DNA from: Candidatus Altimarinota bacterium
GTDB taxonomy: Bacteria > Patescibacteriota > Gracilibacteria > BD1-5 > UBA2023
DNA: 64,000 nt
Assembly (NCBI GenBank): GCA_013268835.1
Contig: JABFSX010000009.1
Coordinates: 62,001-126,000, forward strand
Direction of reading: 5' to 3'
Part shown: positions 10,193 to 20,858 of the stretch, piece by piece
Layout: the number at the start of each line of letters is the position of its first letter
Numbering within the stretch: position 1 is the stretch's first letter
Made by a program: the position numbers and the translations under genes
The notes under the pieces: model-generated
Told to the model about the DNA's origin: nothing
The model's input: the letters and a program-made list of their open reading frames with translations, nothing else
Databases searched by the model: none

Positions 10193-10864
10193 TTATAAAA
10201 AAAATACATTAAGTATATACTTAGGATTTTCATAAGTTGAAGCCAGCGATTCTATTGCTTTGGTACATCGAATCATCTCATTAGGATTAAGGAGCGGATA
10301 TACTCAACGTAAAATACTTATAGCCTCATTATTGGTACATTTGAGATTAAAAAGACTTCAAGCGAGTTCTTTATATTGTTTTTTTATATAGTATTGTATA
10401 ATGTCATTTCCTCATACTGGCATAAGCTCACTATGATTTTTCTGAGTAAGATCAATAATTCGAGATCGAACTGTTTCAAAAATTGAATTGGAATTTTCCA
10501 CTTCTAATATTATTACTGCGTAAGGTGGACATTCTTCTAGGATTTTTAAGAGTGCATTTTGTGCATATCAATTAGCGGTGTCAAAGTGTCTTAATATATA
10601 TATATGTTTTCATATATATGGCTGTAATTCAATATCACTAATAAATTTTCTTACTGTTTCCACGTTAAACTCTTTTTTATCCTCAGGAATATCGTATACA
10701 AATATGTTTGTTATATTGGCTAAAATGAGTTCTTCATAGGAAAGTATATCTTCTTTGGTGATGGATTGTATTAGTATAAGAATACTTGATTCATCCATCA
10801 TTACGGGTGTTGTTTGAATATTCGAATTGATAGATTGAATATATAACTCAAGAGGTGTTGCCAT
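10193..10864 (-). CDS. holB: DNA polymerase III delta'-like protein (HolB), truncated N-terminus
   Basis: From ATG 10864-10862, preceded by GGAAC, a 223-residue frame with five TGA codons ends at TAA 10195-10193. The central A-Q-N-A-L-L-K-I-L-E-E-C-P-P segment followed by V-R-S-R-I-I is the hallmark of clamp-loader delta'/gamma AAA+ subunits. The protein lacks the N-terminal P-loop part and the zinc finger; loss of ATPase motifs is normal for delta', but the protein is about 100 residues shorter than usual. A TTG start 12 bases earlier is possible. The tmk gene lies downstream. Confidence 0.75.
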
Positions 10865-10936
10865 AATATGTTCCAACTTGTAAAAAATATACTTTCTGTA
10901 TAATCATTTTTATATTTTTCACAAGCTTCAAAAACT

Positions 10937-11959
10937 ATGCGTGCTCGAATTTTTGCTATAATAATACTTATTTTACTCGTTGCCCTTCCACTTTATCTAT
11001 ATTATTATTTTACAACTCAGAAAATTTCTAGCATTACTATACATGCTGGTTCAGGTATTGCTTTCTCTGTTCAATTATCTGGATCATTTTGAGTTGATTG
11101 ACTTCCACTTATGGATAAGGCACTTTTTTATACAAAAGATTGTATAGATACTTGTGTTATTTCTCCTGTATTACCAGCTCGGTATATGCTTGGTCTTACA
11201 AGTACTGGAAAAGCCAATATTTCTGATACTATTATAGTAAATTCAGGTGAAAAAATATATCGTTCATTTTTATTTCAAAATGATGTTTCGTTTGTTTCTA
11301 TATGAAACATTAATCGTGATGATGAGCTATGACTTTCTCTTATTGATAACGCAAAAAATAAAAATATCTGAGATTTTTCCCTTATTGGTACTGATATACA
11401 AAATCGTGTATGGGTAATGCGTCAATGAGAAAAAACTACCCAGATTGGTATTTTAAATTCCGAACGGTTTAATTTTATCCGTAATATAAATGCTTCAATA
11501 TCTGATGCAAAATTAGATGAATCTCGATCAATTTTAATTTTTGATTTTGCTTCTTCAAAAACACTTCTTCTTCCTATTACGCTAATCTGAGAACGTGAAA
11601 TTCCAACTATTTGAAATATTCGTACTGTCACTATTTGATATAATAATCAGTGGAAAATTCGTACTAGTACGGGTTCTTTTAATATACAATGAGAACGCTT
11701 AATGGAGGATATTCGTTTTACTGATGCTATAGATATAGATCCTCAGGTCCGTATTGGTTATATAGATAAAAATGATGCTGTGAAGCTTTCGATTGGGAAT
11801 TTTCCTCCTGCGACTTCTGTTCTTATTCGATTGAACCGGGCTACAGGTGAAAGTGTGGTATTACGAAAATGATTTGATATCCATGCTTTATTTTTTTATA
11901 AAAATGAACCAGCATATCTGGATAATTCAGGAAATATATACTCTATTGTTGGAGACTAA
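10937..11959 (+). CDS. anchored extracytoplasmic protein (340 aa), unknown family
   Basis: The frame from ATG 10937 to TAA 11957-11959 reads through more than a dozen TGA codons. Residues 6-23 are a signal anchor. The rest is predicted beta-rich and outside the membrane, with repeated blocks of alternating hydrophobic residues, an N-P-free Asp/Asn-rich surface and two Cys near residues 70-75. Repeats such as I-G-N-I-N-R-D-D-E-L-G-L-S suggest propeller- or PEGA-like modules, but no definite family can be named. tatD starts 22 bp downstream and is likely co-transcribed. Confidence 0.6.
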
Positions 11960-11981
11960 ATATAGTTTAATATAAAATCTA

Positions 11982-12779
11982 ATGATTATAGATACGCATT
12001 CACATTGCTATTGGGATAGTATTGAACCACGAATTGATGCTATTGTAGAAAATATGCAACAAGCTCAAGTTTCTCATGCTATACAGATTGGTTGTGATAT
12101 AAAAACATCAGAACAGGCAATCGATCTTGCTCGTCGTTTTCCTGGAATTTTTTATGCTACTGTTGGCTTTCATCCTGAAACAGCACAAGATATGAAGTTT
12201 GAAGGAGAAGTGATAGAAAAATTTGAGAGACTTCTTCTCGAAAATCGAGACGTGATTGTGGCAATAGGGGAGACAGGATTTGACTATCACTATCTCACTC
12301 CTGAAATTGAATCAGTTCAGAAAAAAAATCAGGAACAGTGGTGGCTGATTCAGTGGGAATTGGCTCAAAAATATGATCTTCCACTCGTGATCCATACACG
12401 AGATGCAAGGAATGAGACAATCGAATTCATGATAGAACACGATATCTATCGTGCTGTAATTCATTGTTATAGTGAAGATCCTGAATTTGCTCAAAAATTG
12501 ATGGATTTCTCTTCGGAGATATATTTTGCATTCGGGGGAATTCTTACCTACAAAAAATCAGAATTGGTTCAAGAAACTGCAAAAATGCTCCCACTCAATC
12601 GTATTCTTCTTGAGACGGATGCTCCATTTTTATCTCCCCAGGTGGTTCGGGGGACTATCAATGAACCAGCATATACTCGTCATATCTTTGATCGACTCTG
12701 TGAACTTCGAAGTGAGGATCCCGGAGAAATAGAAGAGACAATATATCAGAATTCTTTGAAATTTTACGGGATAAAATAA
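11982..12779 (+). CDS. tatD: TatD-family metal-dependent hydrolase (DNase)
   Basis: A 265-residue TIM-barrel hydrolase. The N-terminal D-T-H-S-H metal ligands, the G-E-T-G-F-D-Y-H segment near residue 88, V-I-H-T-R-D-A near residue 128, H-C-Y-S near residue 157 and L-E-T-D-A-P-F-L near residue 210 are the ordered TatD motifs. TatD proteins are 3'-5' DNases/RNases involved in DNA turnover and repair. All glycines use GGN codons, unlike most neighbours, and length matches the family. It is convergent with the acyl-CoA synthetase gene, 7 bp away. Confidence 0.93.
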   Translation: MIIDTHSHCYWDSIEPRIDAIVENMQQAQVSHAIQIGCDIKTSEQAIDLARRFPGIFYATVGFHPETAQDMKFEGEVIEKFERLLLENRDVIVAIGETGFDYHYLTPEIESVQKKNQEQWWLIQWELAQKYDLPLVIHTRDARNETIEFMIEHDIYRAVIHCYSEDPEFAQKLMDFSSEIYFAFGGILTYKKSELVQETAKMLPLNRILLETDAPFLSPQVVRGTINEPAYTRHIFDRLCELRSEDPGEIEETIYQNSLKFYGIK

Positions 12780-12786
12780 ATATCAG

Positions 12787-14835
12787 TTATCCGATATAGA
12801 ATTTGGCATCTGCAACACATGGGTTTCCATTTTCGAATAAGATCGGATTGATATCAATCTCACGGATTTCTGGATGTTCGAAAAATATTTTCGAGAGCGC
12901 TAGGAGCATTGTTTCGAGTTTTTGGATATCGACGGGTTGTTGTTTCCTGTATCCAGAAAGAGCGGGATATGAACGAAGTGATTCGATAAGAGTCTTGATA
13001 TTTTCTTGATCCAATTTTCCGATATGGAGTTTTGTGTCATCAAGGATGGTGAGATAGATTCCACCAGTACCGATAATAAAAGTCTCCCCAAAATTAGCAT
13101 CATGTTTCGCTCCAAAAAATAATTCTATCGTTGGGGAAGGAGTGATGAATTTTCCTATAGTTATCTGATAATTCTCTTTTTCTGAAAGGTGTTTCTCTAT
13201 ATTATTTTCGAGTGCCTTGTAAGCAGTGGTAATCTCTGGAATAGTAGAAACAGGACCAATTACTCCTCCTATTTCTGTTTTATGAGCGAGATGTTTTCCA
13301 GATATTTTTAGGATATATGGACCAGTTGTATCCTGAGTATATTCGAGTAACTCTTCGAGAGTATCACACGAATAAGTATTAGTACTCTGAATGCTATATT
13401 CAGATAATATTTTCTCTGTTGTATTCTGATCCATGAGGATTGGTGTTTTTTCTGATGTTGTATGACTTGCTCTTGTATGTGGTTCTTTTTTGGTTTTTCA
13501 GCATTTCCAATCCACCAGCTTCTTATATGAACCAATCATTGATTCGGTACTGGTAGTGACAAATATTCCTGCTTTATAGAGTCTTTTTTTTGTATTGATC
13601 ACCGTATCTCATCAGATGAGACTCACAAAGATATTGAAATTATTATATTTTCTTGAAAAAGTGATCACGGTTTCAATTATAATATCGATGTCTGTGGTAG
13701 CCTGAACCGTAAAGAAAAATATAATATCAGCGTTCGCTTGTGCCTCGAGAATGTTATCTAGAATTTGAGCTACTCGTACACTATCCGCATCACCGATGAT
13801 ATCGATCGGATTCCGTGTACTCATCATCGTTGGCATATTTTTTCGCAATATTGTATTTGTTTTTGTATCAATCTGAGTAAGATCAAGGTCAAAAAAATCT
13901 GCTTGGTCGGTTGCAAGAACTCAGACACCTCAGGCATTGGTAATAATGAAAGGATTTGATAAAATAGATCGTTCTGAGTTTATCGAAAATATTTGCAATA
14001 GATCAAAAAACTCAGAAAGAGAGTAGGTGAGTAGGGCTCATCACTCCTGTATGGCTGCTTCATACATTGCCTTATCTCATGAGAGTGATCCGGTATGTGA
14101 GGCAGTTGCAACTTTTCCACGTTCGGACACTCCGCCAATCATTATGATTACTGGTTTTATCTGTGTGATTTTTTTGAGTGCTTCAATGAATATCTTTCAT
14201 CGGGCTATATTTTCGAGATAGAGAGCAATAACCTCCGTATTACTATCATTCGTAAGTTCTAAGAGGAGATCTGATTCATCGATATCAGATTTGTTTCCGA
14301 GTGAAAAAAATGTTGAGAATCATATATTTCTCTCAGCAAGAACATCAGTGATAGCAACGGCCATAGCGCCAGATTGAGAGATAATTCCGATATTTCCTCT
14401 ATCAAAAAACTGACTTCCAAAACTGAGATTGAGAGAAGAATGAGTATCGCCATAACCAAGGCAGTTTGGTCCAAGAATCCGAATGTTGTATTTTTTTGCA
14501 ATAGCAATCAGACGATCTTCTCATTCTGTATTGCCTACCTCTTTGAATCCCGCAGTTATGATGATAGCTTTTTTGATTCCGAATTTTCCAGCCTCTTCGA
14601 GCGAATCATATATGAGTGATGCAGGGATCGCAAAAACTGCAATATCTGGAACTTCTGGAAGCGATAGGATACTTGGATAAAAATTTTTGCCGTACGCATT
14701 TCCTCATTTTGGATTAATTCCATATATGTTTCCTTGAAATTCCTGATTTTTTGCAAGGAGAATGTTTCCGATTTTTTTCGGATCCTCACTAGCACCGATG
14801 ATGACAACGCTGTGTATATTTTTAAAGTTGAGCAT
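12787..14835 (-). CDS. acd: ADP-forming acetyl/acyl-CoA synthetase, fused alpha-beta
   Basis: A 682-residue frame from ATG 14835 to TAA 12789-12787. The N-terminal CoA-binding domain begins V-V-I-I-G-A-S-E-D-P-K-K-I-G-N; then R-I-L-G-P-N-C-L-G, G-I-I-S-Q-S-G-A-M-A and A-S-H-T-G-S-L-S-G mark the alpha part, the last near the phospho-histidine loop. From about residue 470 an ATP-grasp domain forms the beta part (K-T-E-I-G-G-V near residue 519, I-R-E-I-D-I-N-P near the end). The enzyme makes ATP, acetate and CoA from acetyl-CoA, ADP and phosphate and indicates fermentative energy conservation. The fused layout is like archaeal ACD2 and bacterial homologs. The acyltransferase gene ends 10 bp upstream. 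Confidence 0.9.
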
Positions 14836-14845
14836 AGTTTTTTGA

Positions 14846-15967
14846 TTATTTTTTTGGAGTTATTTTCTGAGGAATACAAGGAAGCTCGATATATCGATAC
14901 ATGAGCCAAGCAAAGAGGTATGATATTATCAGAGTTGTAATAGAAAAATATATCCAAGTTAGAATCATTAAGGGGTCTTTGAATATGTACTCAAGAAGAA
15001 GTACAACTATGAGTGCATGGATCAGAAAGAGGCTATAGGATATCTTCGCTGTAAAAGTAAAAAATGAGTTATCAAGAAGCTTTCCTATATATCGAGTAAA
15101 TGGAAGACAAATCATAATGATGGCAATCATCGTTGTGATAAAAGGGAAATGATATGGCCCATCGGGAATGGATCCCCAATCATCCTGAGTTCGAACACTC
15201 CAAAGGAATATGAGTATGATTCCAGTTGTTGCAAGAGTAATAACATCAAAAGAGATATTTACAACCTGTTCCTTTTTTCGTAACCAAGTCACTATCCCTG
15301 CAGCAAATATACCAAAGAGAAAGTGTAAGAAAAATAAAAATGGATTATACGCTGGAAACCATATAGAACTGATTCCACTACTTGGTGACCAAGGGAGATG
15401 AATCCAGATATTATGAAGAGTGAGCGTAAGAAGAATAATCCCTATAAAATAGAAACTATAGTATTTTTTTTGTATTTTGCAGAGCCCCATCATAAAGAGA
15501 GAAGTAAGAATCCAGCCAATCATATCAAATGAAATAAACCAGAGTGGACCATTGATAAGTACTGGAAAGAGTGTATCCGGAGATATCCAGCTCAAGAAAA
15601 AGAATCCTGAAAAGAGTGCAGGAAAATTGATACTAGAGTACCCTTGAATTATATATGTGACAATAAGGCTCGTGATCAACATAATATAATAGGCTGGAGC
15701 AATACGGAAAAAACGATCTTTGAGTGATGGGAAAAATTGAGGAATACTCTCAGGTATATCAATATTTTTCCAGTAGGAGAGTGAGCGAAAAAACCCAGAA
15801 AGCATAAAAAATACACTTACCATAATAGAAAGATGACCAATCGATTGGTATATTCCTACGGTGAGTGCATTGAGGGTACCTAAGGGGAGATGTTGATTGA
15901 GATGGTATATAACCACGAGGAGTGCTGCGATGGCTCTGAGTCAGTTCATTCCTGATAGGATATTCAT
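14846..15967 (-). CDS. acyltransferase-3 family membrane protein
   Basis: The 373-residue frame starts at ATG 15967-15965. The N-terminus reads G-L-R-A-I-A-A-L-L-V-V-I-Y-H, with the first Gly encoded by TGA; this R...H pair is the hallmark of acyltransferase-3 (OafA/OatA-like) proteins. About ten membrane spans follow and the C-terminus ends I-E-L-P. Such proteins O-acylate surface polysaccharide, peptidoglycan or lipid. Taking the start further in would remove the catalytic His region, so the upstream ATG is preferred. It sits 10 bp before the acyl-CoA synthetase gene, which could share acyl-CoA supply. Confidence 0.85.
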
Positions 15968-16024
15968 ACGGAGTGTCAATTATCGGATATAATTTCAATA
16001 TATGGATATTCCGCTATTTGTCTA

Positions 16025-16053
16025 AAAAATCCCTAGAACTTCTAGGGATTTTT
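16025..16053 (-). terminator. terminator after the 54-aa gene
   Basis: A perfect 13-bp stem (AAAAATCCCTAGA) with a three-base loop is flanked by T runs, just downstream of the 54-aa gene stop. Confidence 0.85.
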
Positions 16054-16056
16054 ATT

Positions 16057-16221
16057 TTAATGATCTACATGGTGTCAATCGCCACCACTTCATGAGAATA
16101 TACCTAAGAATGTTCCATAGATCATTCAAGTAATATTATTGGCAGCTCATCTGGTTACGCTATGTGACGGACCTCAAGATGATTTTGCAGATGCAGGTGC
16201 TTCATGTCAGTGACTTGACAT
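16057..16221 (-). CDS. small Gly/His-rich membrane peptide (54 aa)
   Basis: With TGA as Gly the minus strand encodes 54 residues from ATG 16221 to TAA 16059-16057; seven of its ten glycines are TGA. It has an N-terminal His/Ser/Ala-rich part, one hydrophobic Gly-zipper-like segment (T-G-M-I-Y-G-T-F-L-G-I-F) and a His/Asp tail. It has its own promoter-like sequence and a strong terminator, which supports a short independent transcript. Function unknown; a metal-binding or membrane-disrupting small protein is possible. Confidence 0.55.
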
Positions 16222-16248
16222 AAGGATTATAGTTAGAAATTAAACGTA

Positions 16249-16275
16249 ATTATATTAAAATATAATAAATGTCAA
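16249..16275 (-). promoter_or_regulatory. promoter for the 54-aa gene
   Basis: Minus strand: TTGACA (16275-16270), 15 bp, TATAAT (16254-16249). The spacer is shorter than the usual 17 bp. The 11-mer AATACTTGACA around the -35 recurs exactly before the tmk gene at 10141-10131. Confidence 0.5.
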
Positions 16276-16279
16276 GTAT

Positions 16280-17632
16280 TTACATTTTTAGTACATATCT
16301 TGAAAGGAGTCATCCAAAGAGTGATGATTTACTATTTGAGATCTTTGTTATTGTTATCGGATTTATTGTACTGAGACTACTATCTGTTTCTATATGTTTC
16401 GTTGTATCAGTTTTTGAGAGGTACATCAGATTCATATCATAGGTAAACTGTATGATCTCACGCATATCGGTATAGAATTGTGTAAATCATACAAGATTCG
16501 TGAGCATATTTTTCTCTGTTCCAGCTTCTAGATATGATCCAGTAACTTGTCTCTTTATATACATCGTATTTCCTTGCATCAGGAATTCATATTGATTGCC
16601 AGTTTTATTCACGAATGATACAATACGATCCATAAACGCTGGAGTGATAATCATGCGACTCGTAACTTGATCTTCACACTTCACATCAAAGAGTTTTTCG
16701 AATTCCATATTTTCGAGTTGAACTCGGTTTTTATAGAGAGACTTTTTACGAAAATGATATATGGCATATCCAATTCATAAGCCAATGGCTATGCTTAAAA
16801 AAAATGTGATAGATGGCGTATCTATAACTATACTTAAAAATATGAAACTGAATACCATACCTATTATTAGTCCTAAAATTGGTCATATGTAGGTTATACT
16901 ATTTCCTCACCCATCAATTTCATCATGCATAATAAAGAGATCACTGCTAAGTGGGATTCGAGCACTTGGAAATACAGCTTTCATAAGATAACAATGATTT
17001 GTTGTGACTCTTCTTCGATTTTTTCCACTTCATCTCATTTCTGAAGTTTCTAACTCAAAGCCATTTACTGAGAATATTTTTCCATCTTTCTCTACTCCAA
17101 AGTGTACAGAATCTTCAACTTTTTCCAGGCTGTCATATGATGAGAGAAAATTTTTACCTCTGAGGAGTTCCAATTCATCAAAAGAGTATTTTTCATCATA
17201 GCTATATTCAAGTTTTGAATAGAGAAGTGGACACATCTTTTGGAGGACTTCACTCTTGAGTGGGATTTCTATTTTTGATGCAAATTTTTTATATAAGAGG
17301 CCTATTCCTGTAGAGTATGAGATAATGGCGGCCCATATTACTGGGGAAAATGAATTATCTCCAGAGCCAATTGTATAAAAAAATCCATTAATAAGTCGCA
17401 TAGGCAGACTCTCACCACTTCCGAAAATAAATGAAAGAAATACCGTTAAGATAGTGCATCATCCATATATGGCATATTTCCATTTTTGACGAATTTTTCG
17501 TTGTTCCTCTATATTTTCGAGTTGTTGTTGGATTGTTGGATCGGTAAAAAGTCAATTGAGTGTCATAATCTCTTCTGGGGCAAGGTTTTTTTTTGCTTTT
17601 TCTGGCAAGGTGCCAAAATCGATATTGAACAT
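16280..17632 (-). CDS. DUF3137-domain membrane protein
   Basis: A 450-residue frame with several TGA codons from ATG 17632 to TAA 16282-16280. Two membrane spans lie near residues 59-100, a further pair near residues 235-275, and the C-terminal half contains F-E-K-L-F-D-V-K-C-E-D-Q, then S-R-M-I-I-T-P-A-F-M-D, a segment characteristic of DUF3137 proteins. Such genes often sit next to lemA, and here lemA ends 27 bp upstream on the same strand. The role is unknown, but the pairing suggests an envelope function. Confidence 0.8.
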
Positions 17633-17659
17633 AGTATTATTGGTTATTTGTGTGAAATA

Positions 17660-18268
17660 TTATGCTGCAAACATTGCTTTTGCGTCCATCTTTTCTACCC
17701 GTGCTGATTCATCAGCCTCAAACATAGTAAGCTCAGGAAGAGTCATCATTTTGGCTACAATATTTGAAGGGAACATTTCTTTACTATTATTGAGGAGCTT
17801 CACTGCTGAGTTATATCCACGACGAGCTCATTGGAGGCGATCTTCGAGCTCACTCCATTGTGTCTGGAGTTCGAGGAAGTTATTACTTGCCTTGAGGTCT
17901 GGATAGTTTTCTGCTATTGCGAAAATTGACTTCATACCTGCTTGGAGCTCATTTTCTTCTGCAAATCGCTCTTTGCTCGCTTTATTTGTATTTGAGAGGA
18001 GCTGAGATCGCATCTCAGAAACCTTGTTGATGAGTCCCGCTTCGTGAGCCATATATTGCTTCACGAGTTCTACAAGATTCGGGATAAGGTTATATCGATT
18101 CTGAAGAACGGTATCAATCGCTGAGAATGCTTCGTTGGCAGTATTCTTCGTATTAATAATCGAGTTATATGTCGAGATAAAATAAATACCGAAAATCACG
18201 AGTAGTCCACCAATTCCAAAGAGGGTATTGGTATATTGTCCTAATAGTCCAAAAGTCTGAGTTTCCAT
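17660..18268 (-). CDS. lemA: LemA-family membrane protein
   Basis: The 202-residue product has one N-terminal span (about residues 16-34) with the region outside, followed by Y-N-S-I-I-N, D-x-V-L-Q-N-R-Y-N-L-I-P-N-L-V near residue 56 and R-L-Q-G-A-R-R-G-Y-N-S-A-V near residue 146; these are conserved LemA features. The Gly in R-L-Q-G is TGA. LemA proteins are small membrane-anchored helical bundles of unknown role. Only one or a few glycines use TGA. A hairpin lies just before the start, and DUF3137 follows. Confidence 0.93.
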
Positions 18269-18285
18269 AAGGGGAAAAGTTAAAA

Positions 18286-18314
18286 AATATGGTACTATAG
18301 AATAGTACCATATT
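18286..18314 (-). terminator. terminator between the helicase operon and lemA
   Basis: A perfect 12-bp stem (AATATGGTACTA and its complement) with a five-base loop is followed on the minus strand by TTTTTT. It lies 17 bp before the lemA start, so lemA and DUF3137 must be reached by read-through or have a promoter inside this element. Confidence 0.75.
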
Positions 18315-18348
18315 GGATTATCAATAGCAAATATTGCTATAGTATTTT

Positions 18349-18726
18349 TTATAGATTTTTCTCACAATAGTTTGCAAGTGCTTCGAGTATTGCTGGTGGA
18401 TAGTTACATGGAGCATTTCCTGTCAGATGAATTCCGAATTCTCCAATATAAGCTATCATAGCAATTTTGTAATCAGCTTTTGCTTGATTGAGCTTTCTTG
18501 GTCATGTTACTGGGCAGGTGGGTCTTTTTATCTGATTATTTTTTTGTCTTCATTTACCAGTGAGTATGCCTAGAATCAATAATTGATGAATTTTTACGAC
18601 TTCATTTTTTCAGAGTGTTTTGATAGTTCATTCAAAAAAATGAGAAAATTCATGTCTATATTCCTCTGTATCTAACAGCGATCGGAGTTTGGTATATGCA
18701 ATAGTGCTAGGAGTTTGTATTTTCAT
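18349..18726 (-). CDS. hypothetical protein (125 aa), visible only with TGA = Gly
   Basis: The frame runs from ATG 18726-18724 to TAA 18351-18349 with four TGA codons. The product is basic and helical, with a G-K-G-R-Q-K-x-N-N-Q-I-K-R segment near residues 58-70 and two Cys; no membrane span. It is the last gene of the 8-kb helicase/AAA+ cluster, 5 bp after the first paralog, and is followed by a terminator. No family recognised. Confidence 0.6.
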
Positions 18727-18731
18727 ATAAA

Positions 18732-19412
18732 TTATACTTTCACGAGTACTCTCTGTAATTCTTCAAATTGTTCAATTTGTTTATCAAGTCTCGCTCGTTG
18801 AAGTTCTGAAACTTGGTTGAGCTCTGCAGTTCAATGAATATTCTTCTCAACTTCAGATTTTGCAGATTCGAGAGATTGTTGTTGTTCTTTGAAGCAAATG
18901 GAGAGATCGGAACGGAGATCAGTAAGGATAATAATAAGATATTTTGCAATGATCTTACAATAATTTATAAAAAGCTCTTTAGTTTGATATCTTCATACTA
19001 TTTTTAATAGATTTTTCCTTAAGTGAAGAGTTCAGAAGATTTTATGAATTTTATTTGTTTTTATGAGTATATCCTCAATATTATCAATAATAATTTTCTC
19101 TTCATTCAGATGGAATAGCTCATTTAATATTTTTTTAAAAAATCTCCTAATGATATTTCAAATAAAGGTATTTATTTTTCTATACAGGAGAAAACATCAT
19201 ATCCAAACTAAGGGTAGTCATAATATTATGAACATCGAAAAATCATCGATTTTTCAAATATACATGAGTATTGGAAGTATTATATAGCTCGCCATCCATC
19301 CTATAATGAATATAAATCTGTAAGATTCCCTTATATCATAAAGTAATGAATCATTGAATTTTTTTGAGATATTTAATATATCTTGATATGTATTTTTATG
19401 ATTTTTGTTCAT
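18732..19412 (-). CDS. two-TM coiled-coil protein, tandem paralog 1 (226 aa)
   Basis: The frame from ATG 19412-19410 to TAA 18734-18732 needs at least seven TGA codons. Two membrane spans lie near residues 32-80, then a polar helical middle, and a C-terminal block of about 62 residues (from L-T-D-L-R-S-D-L-S to the end) that is almost the same in the next two genes. The block contains S-A-K-S-E-V-E-K-N-I and R-L-D-K-Q-I-E-Q-F-E-E-L-Q, a clear heptad coiled coil. N-terminal parts of the three paralogs are not alike at sequence level but share the topology. Cytoplasmic coiled coil is likely. Confidence 0.75.
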
Positions 19413-19466
19413 ATTTCTTACTTTTTCTCAATTTTATCAGAAACATCATAATCAAGCAAAATTTCT

Positions 19467-20162
19467 CTATACTTTCATGAGTACCCTCTGTAATTCTTCA
19501 AACTGCTCGATTTGTTTATCAAGTCTCGCTCATTGAAGCTCAGAAACTTTATTTAGTTCTGTGGTTCATCTGATATTCTTCTTAACTTCAGACTTGGCGG
19601 ATTCGAGAGTATTTTTTTGTTCAGTGAGACGAAGTTGGAGGTCGGAACGAAGATCAATTAGAATAAGAGTAATATATTCTAATTCTAGACTTTTTATTTC
19701 TAAACTATTTTTCTCATTGAGATTATATCTAAAAATTTTCTCAATCTTTTTAATTTTATCTAAAATTACCGGAATGGTATCTAAGATATCTTTTCAATTC
19801 ATTAGATAGTTATGTATATTCGTTAAATATCTATAGTGATATTTTTTTAGAAATACCTTATTGAATTCAGATATTGGAATTGAAATAAATAATCATATCA
19901 TAACTATTCATATAATACCATCCGGTAAAGGAATCTTTCCAGTTATGGTATATCTAGGTATGGCAAACAAACATGCAATTATTATTACTACGGGCAATAA
20001 AATAATCAGTAATTGTATGTATCAAAAATTCATTGGATCTTTTTTTAAACGAATATTTTCTTTATCAATTTCAAGAAATAGTTCCTTGTTTAAAAGTTGT
20101 ATCTTTTCTTTGTTTTCTAATACTATTATAGGTGAATAGTGTACGATAGGGGAATTGTACAT
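19467..20162 (-). CDS. two-TM coiled-coil protein, tandem paralog 2 (231 aa)
   Basis: From ATG 20162 to TAG 19469-19467, 231 residues with at least five TGA codons. Two spans lie near residues 48-100. The C-terminal 62 residues match those of the flanking paralogs, including L-I-D-L-R-S-D-L and E-L-Q-G-A-R-L-D-K-Q-I-E-Q-F-E-E-L-Q-R-V-L. In the last 180 bp the DNA is close to identical with the other two copies, while the rest has diverged, which points to gene conversion or strong selection on this tail. The gap to paralog 3 is one base. Confidence 0.75.
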
Positions 20163-20163
20163 T

Positions 20164-20856
20164 TTATTTATTTATTAGTAATCTCTGTAATTCTTCAAAT
20201 TGCTCGATTTGTTTATCAAGTCTCGCTCATTGAAGCTCAGAAACTTTATTTAGTTCTGTGGTTCATCTGATATTCTTCTCAACTTCAGACTTGGCGGATT
20301 CAAGGGTTTTTTGTTGTTCTGTAAGGCGAACAGAGAGATCGGAACGAAGATCAGTGAGAATTTCGATAAAATATTTTATTTCAGTTTTTTGTAGGAATAA
20401 ATATTTGGAATCAGCAGTGTTAATATATAGATCTAATATATGTAACTTACTAAATTTTTTATGTATCGATTCAATTCCTGTGAGTATTTCTTCAATATTT
20501 TGTAGTTTTCCACTATTTTTCATCCAAAAAGTATTAAAAATTTCTAATTCTTTTAGTAATGTAATGATTTTAATATCAGTAAAAAATCAAGAAAATAAGT
20601 AGTATAGTACGAAATAGCTAATAAATAAAACTACCACTACCAACATCAAGCTATCAATATTTGATTCTCATATCCATTGGTAGAATCAATTTTCAATAAT
20701 GTTTTTTCCCATAGTATATATAGACATACCAATGAAAAACGCTAATATAGGAAATATGATTATACTCATAGCTACTCAATATAATATTGATTTTCATTGA
20801 TCTTTTGCTTTCCGTATTCTTTGTATGGATGATTTTAGTTGTGTAAATGAATTCAT
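20164..20856 (-). CDS. two-TM coiled-coil protein, tandem paralog 3 (230 aa)
   Basis: The frame runs from ATG 20856 to TAA 20166-20164, two bases after the AAA+ ATPase stop, so translation is probably coupled. Two hydrophobic spans (about residues 27-48 and 74-92) are followed by a helical region and the shared coiled-coil tail ending E-E-L-Q-R-L-L. At least six TGA codons are read as Gly. The tight coupling to the ATPase suggests the three paralogs are its membrane partners or substrates; this is inference from order and spacing. Confidence 0.75.
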
Positions 20857-20858
20857 TT

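Noticed and set aside
18735-20360. Three near-identical 180-base blocks as a repeat or CRISPR-like array
   Set aside because: The blocks are about 500-700 bp apart, code for protein tails in frame, and have no short regular spacers.
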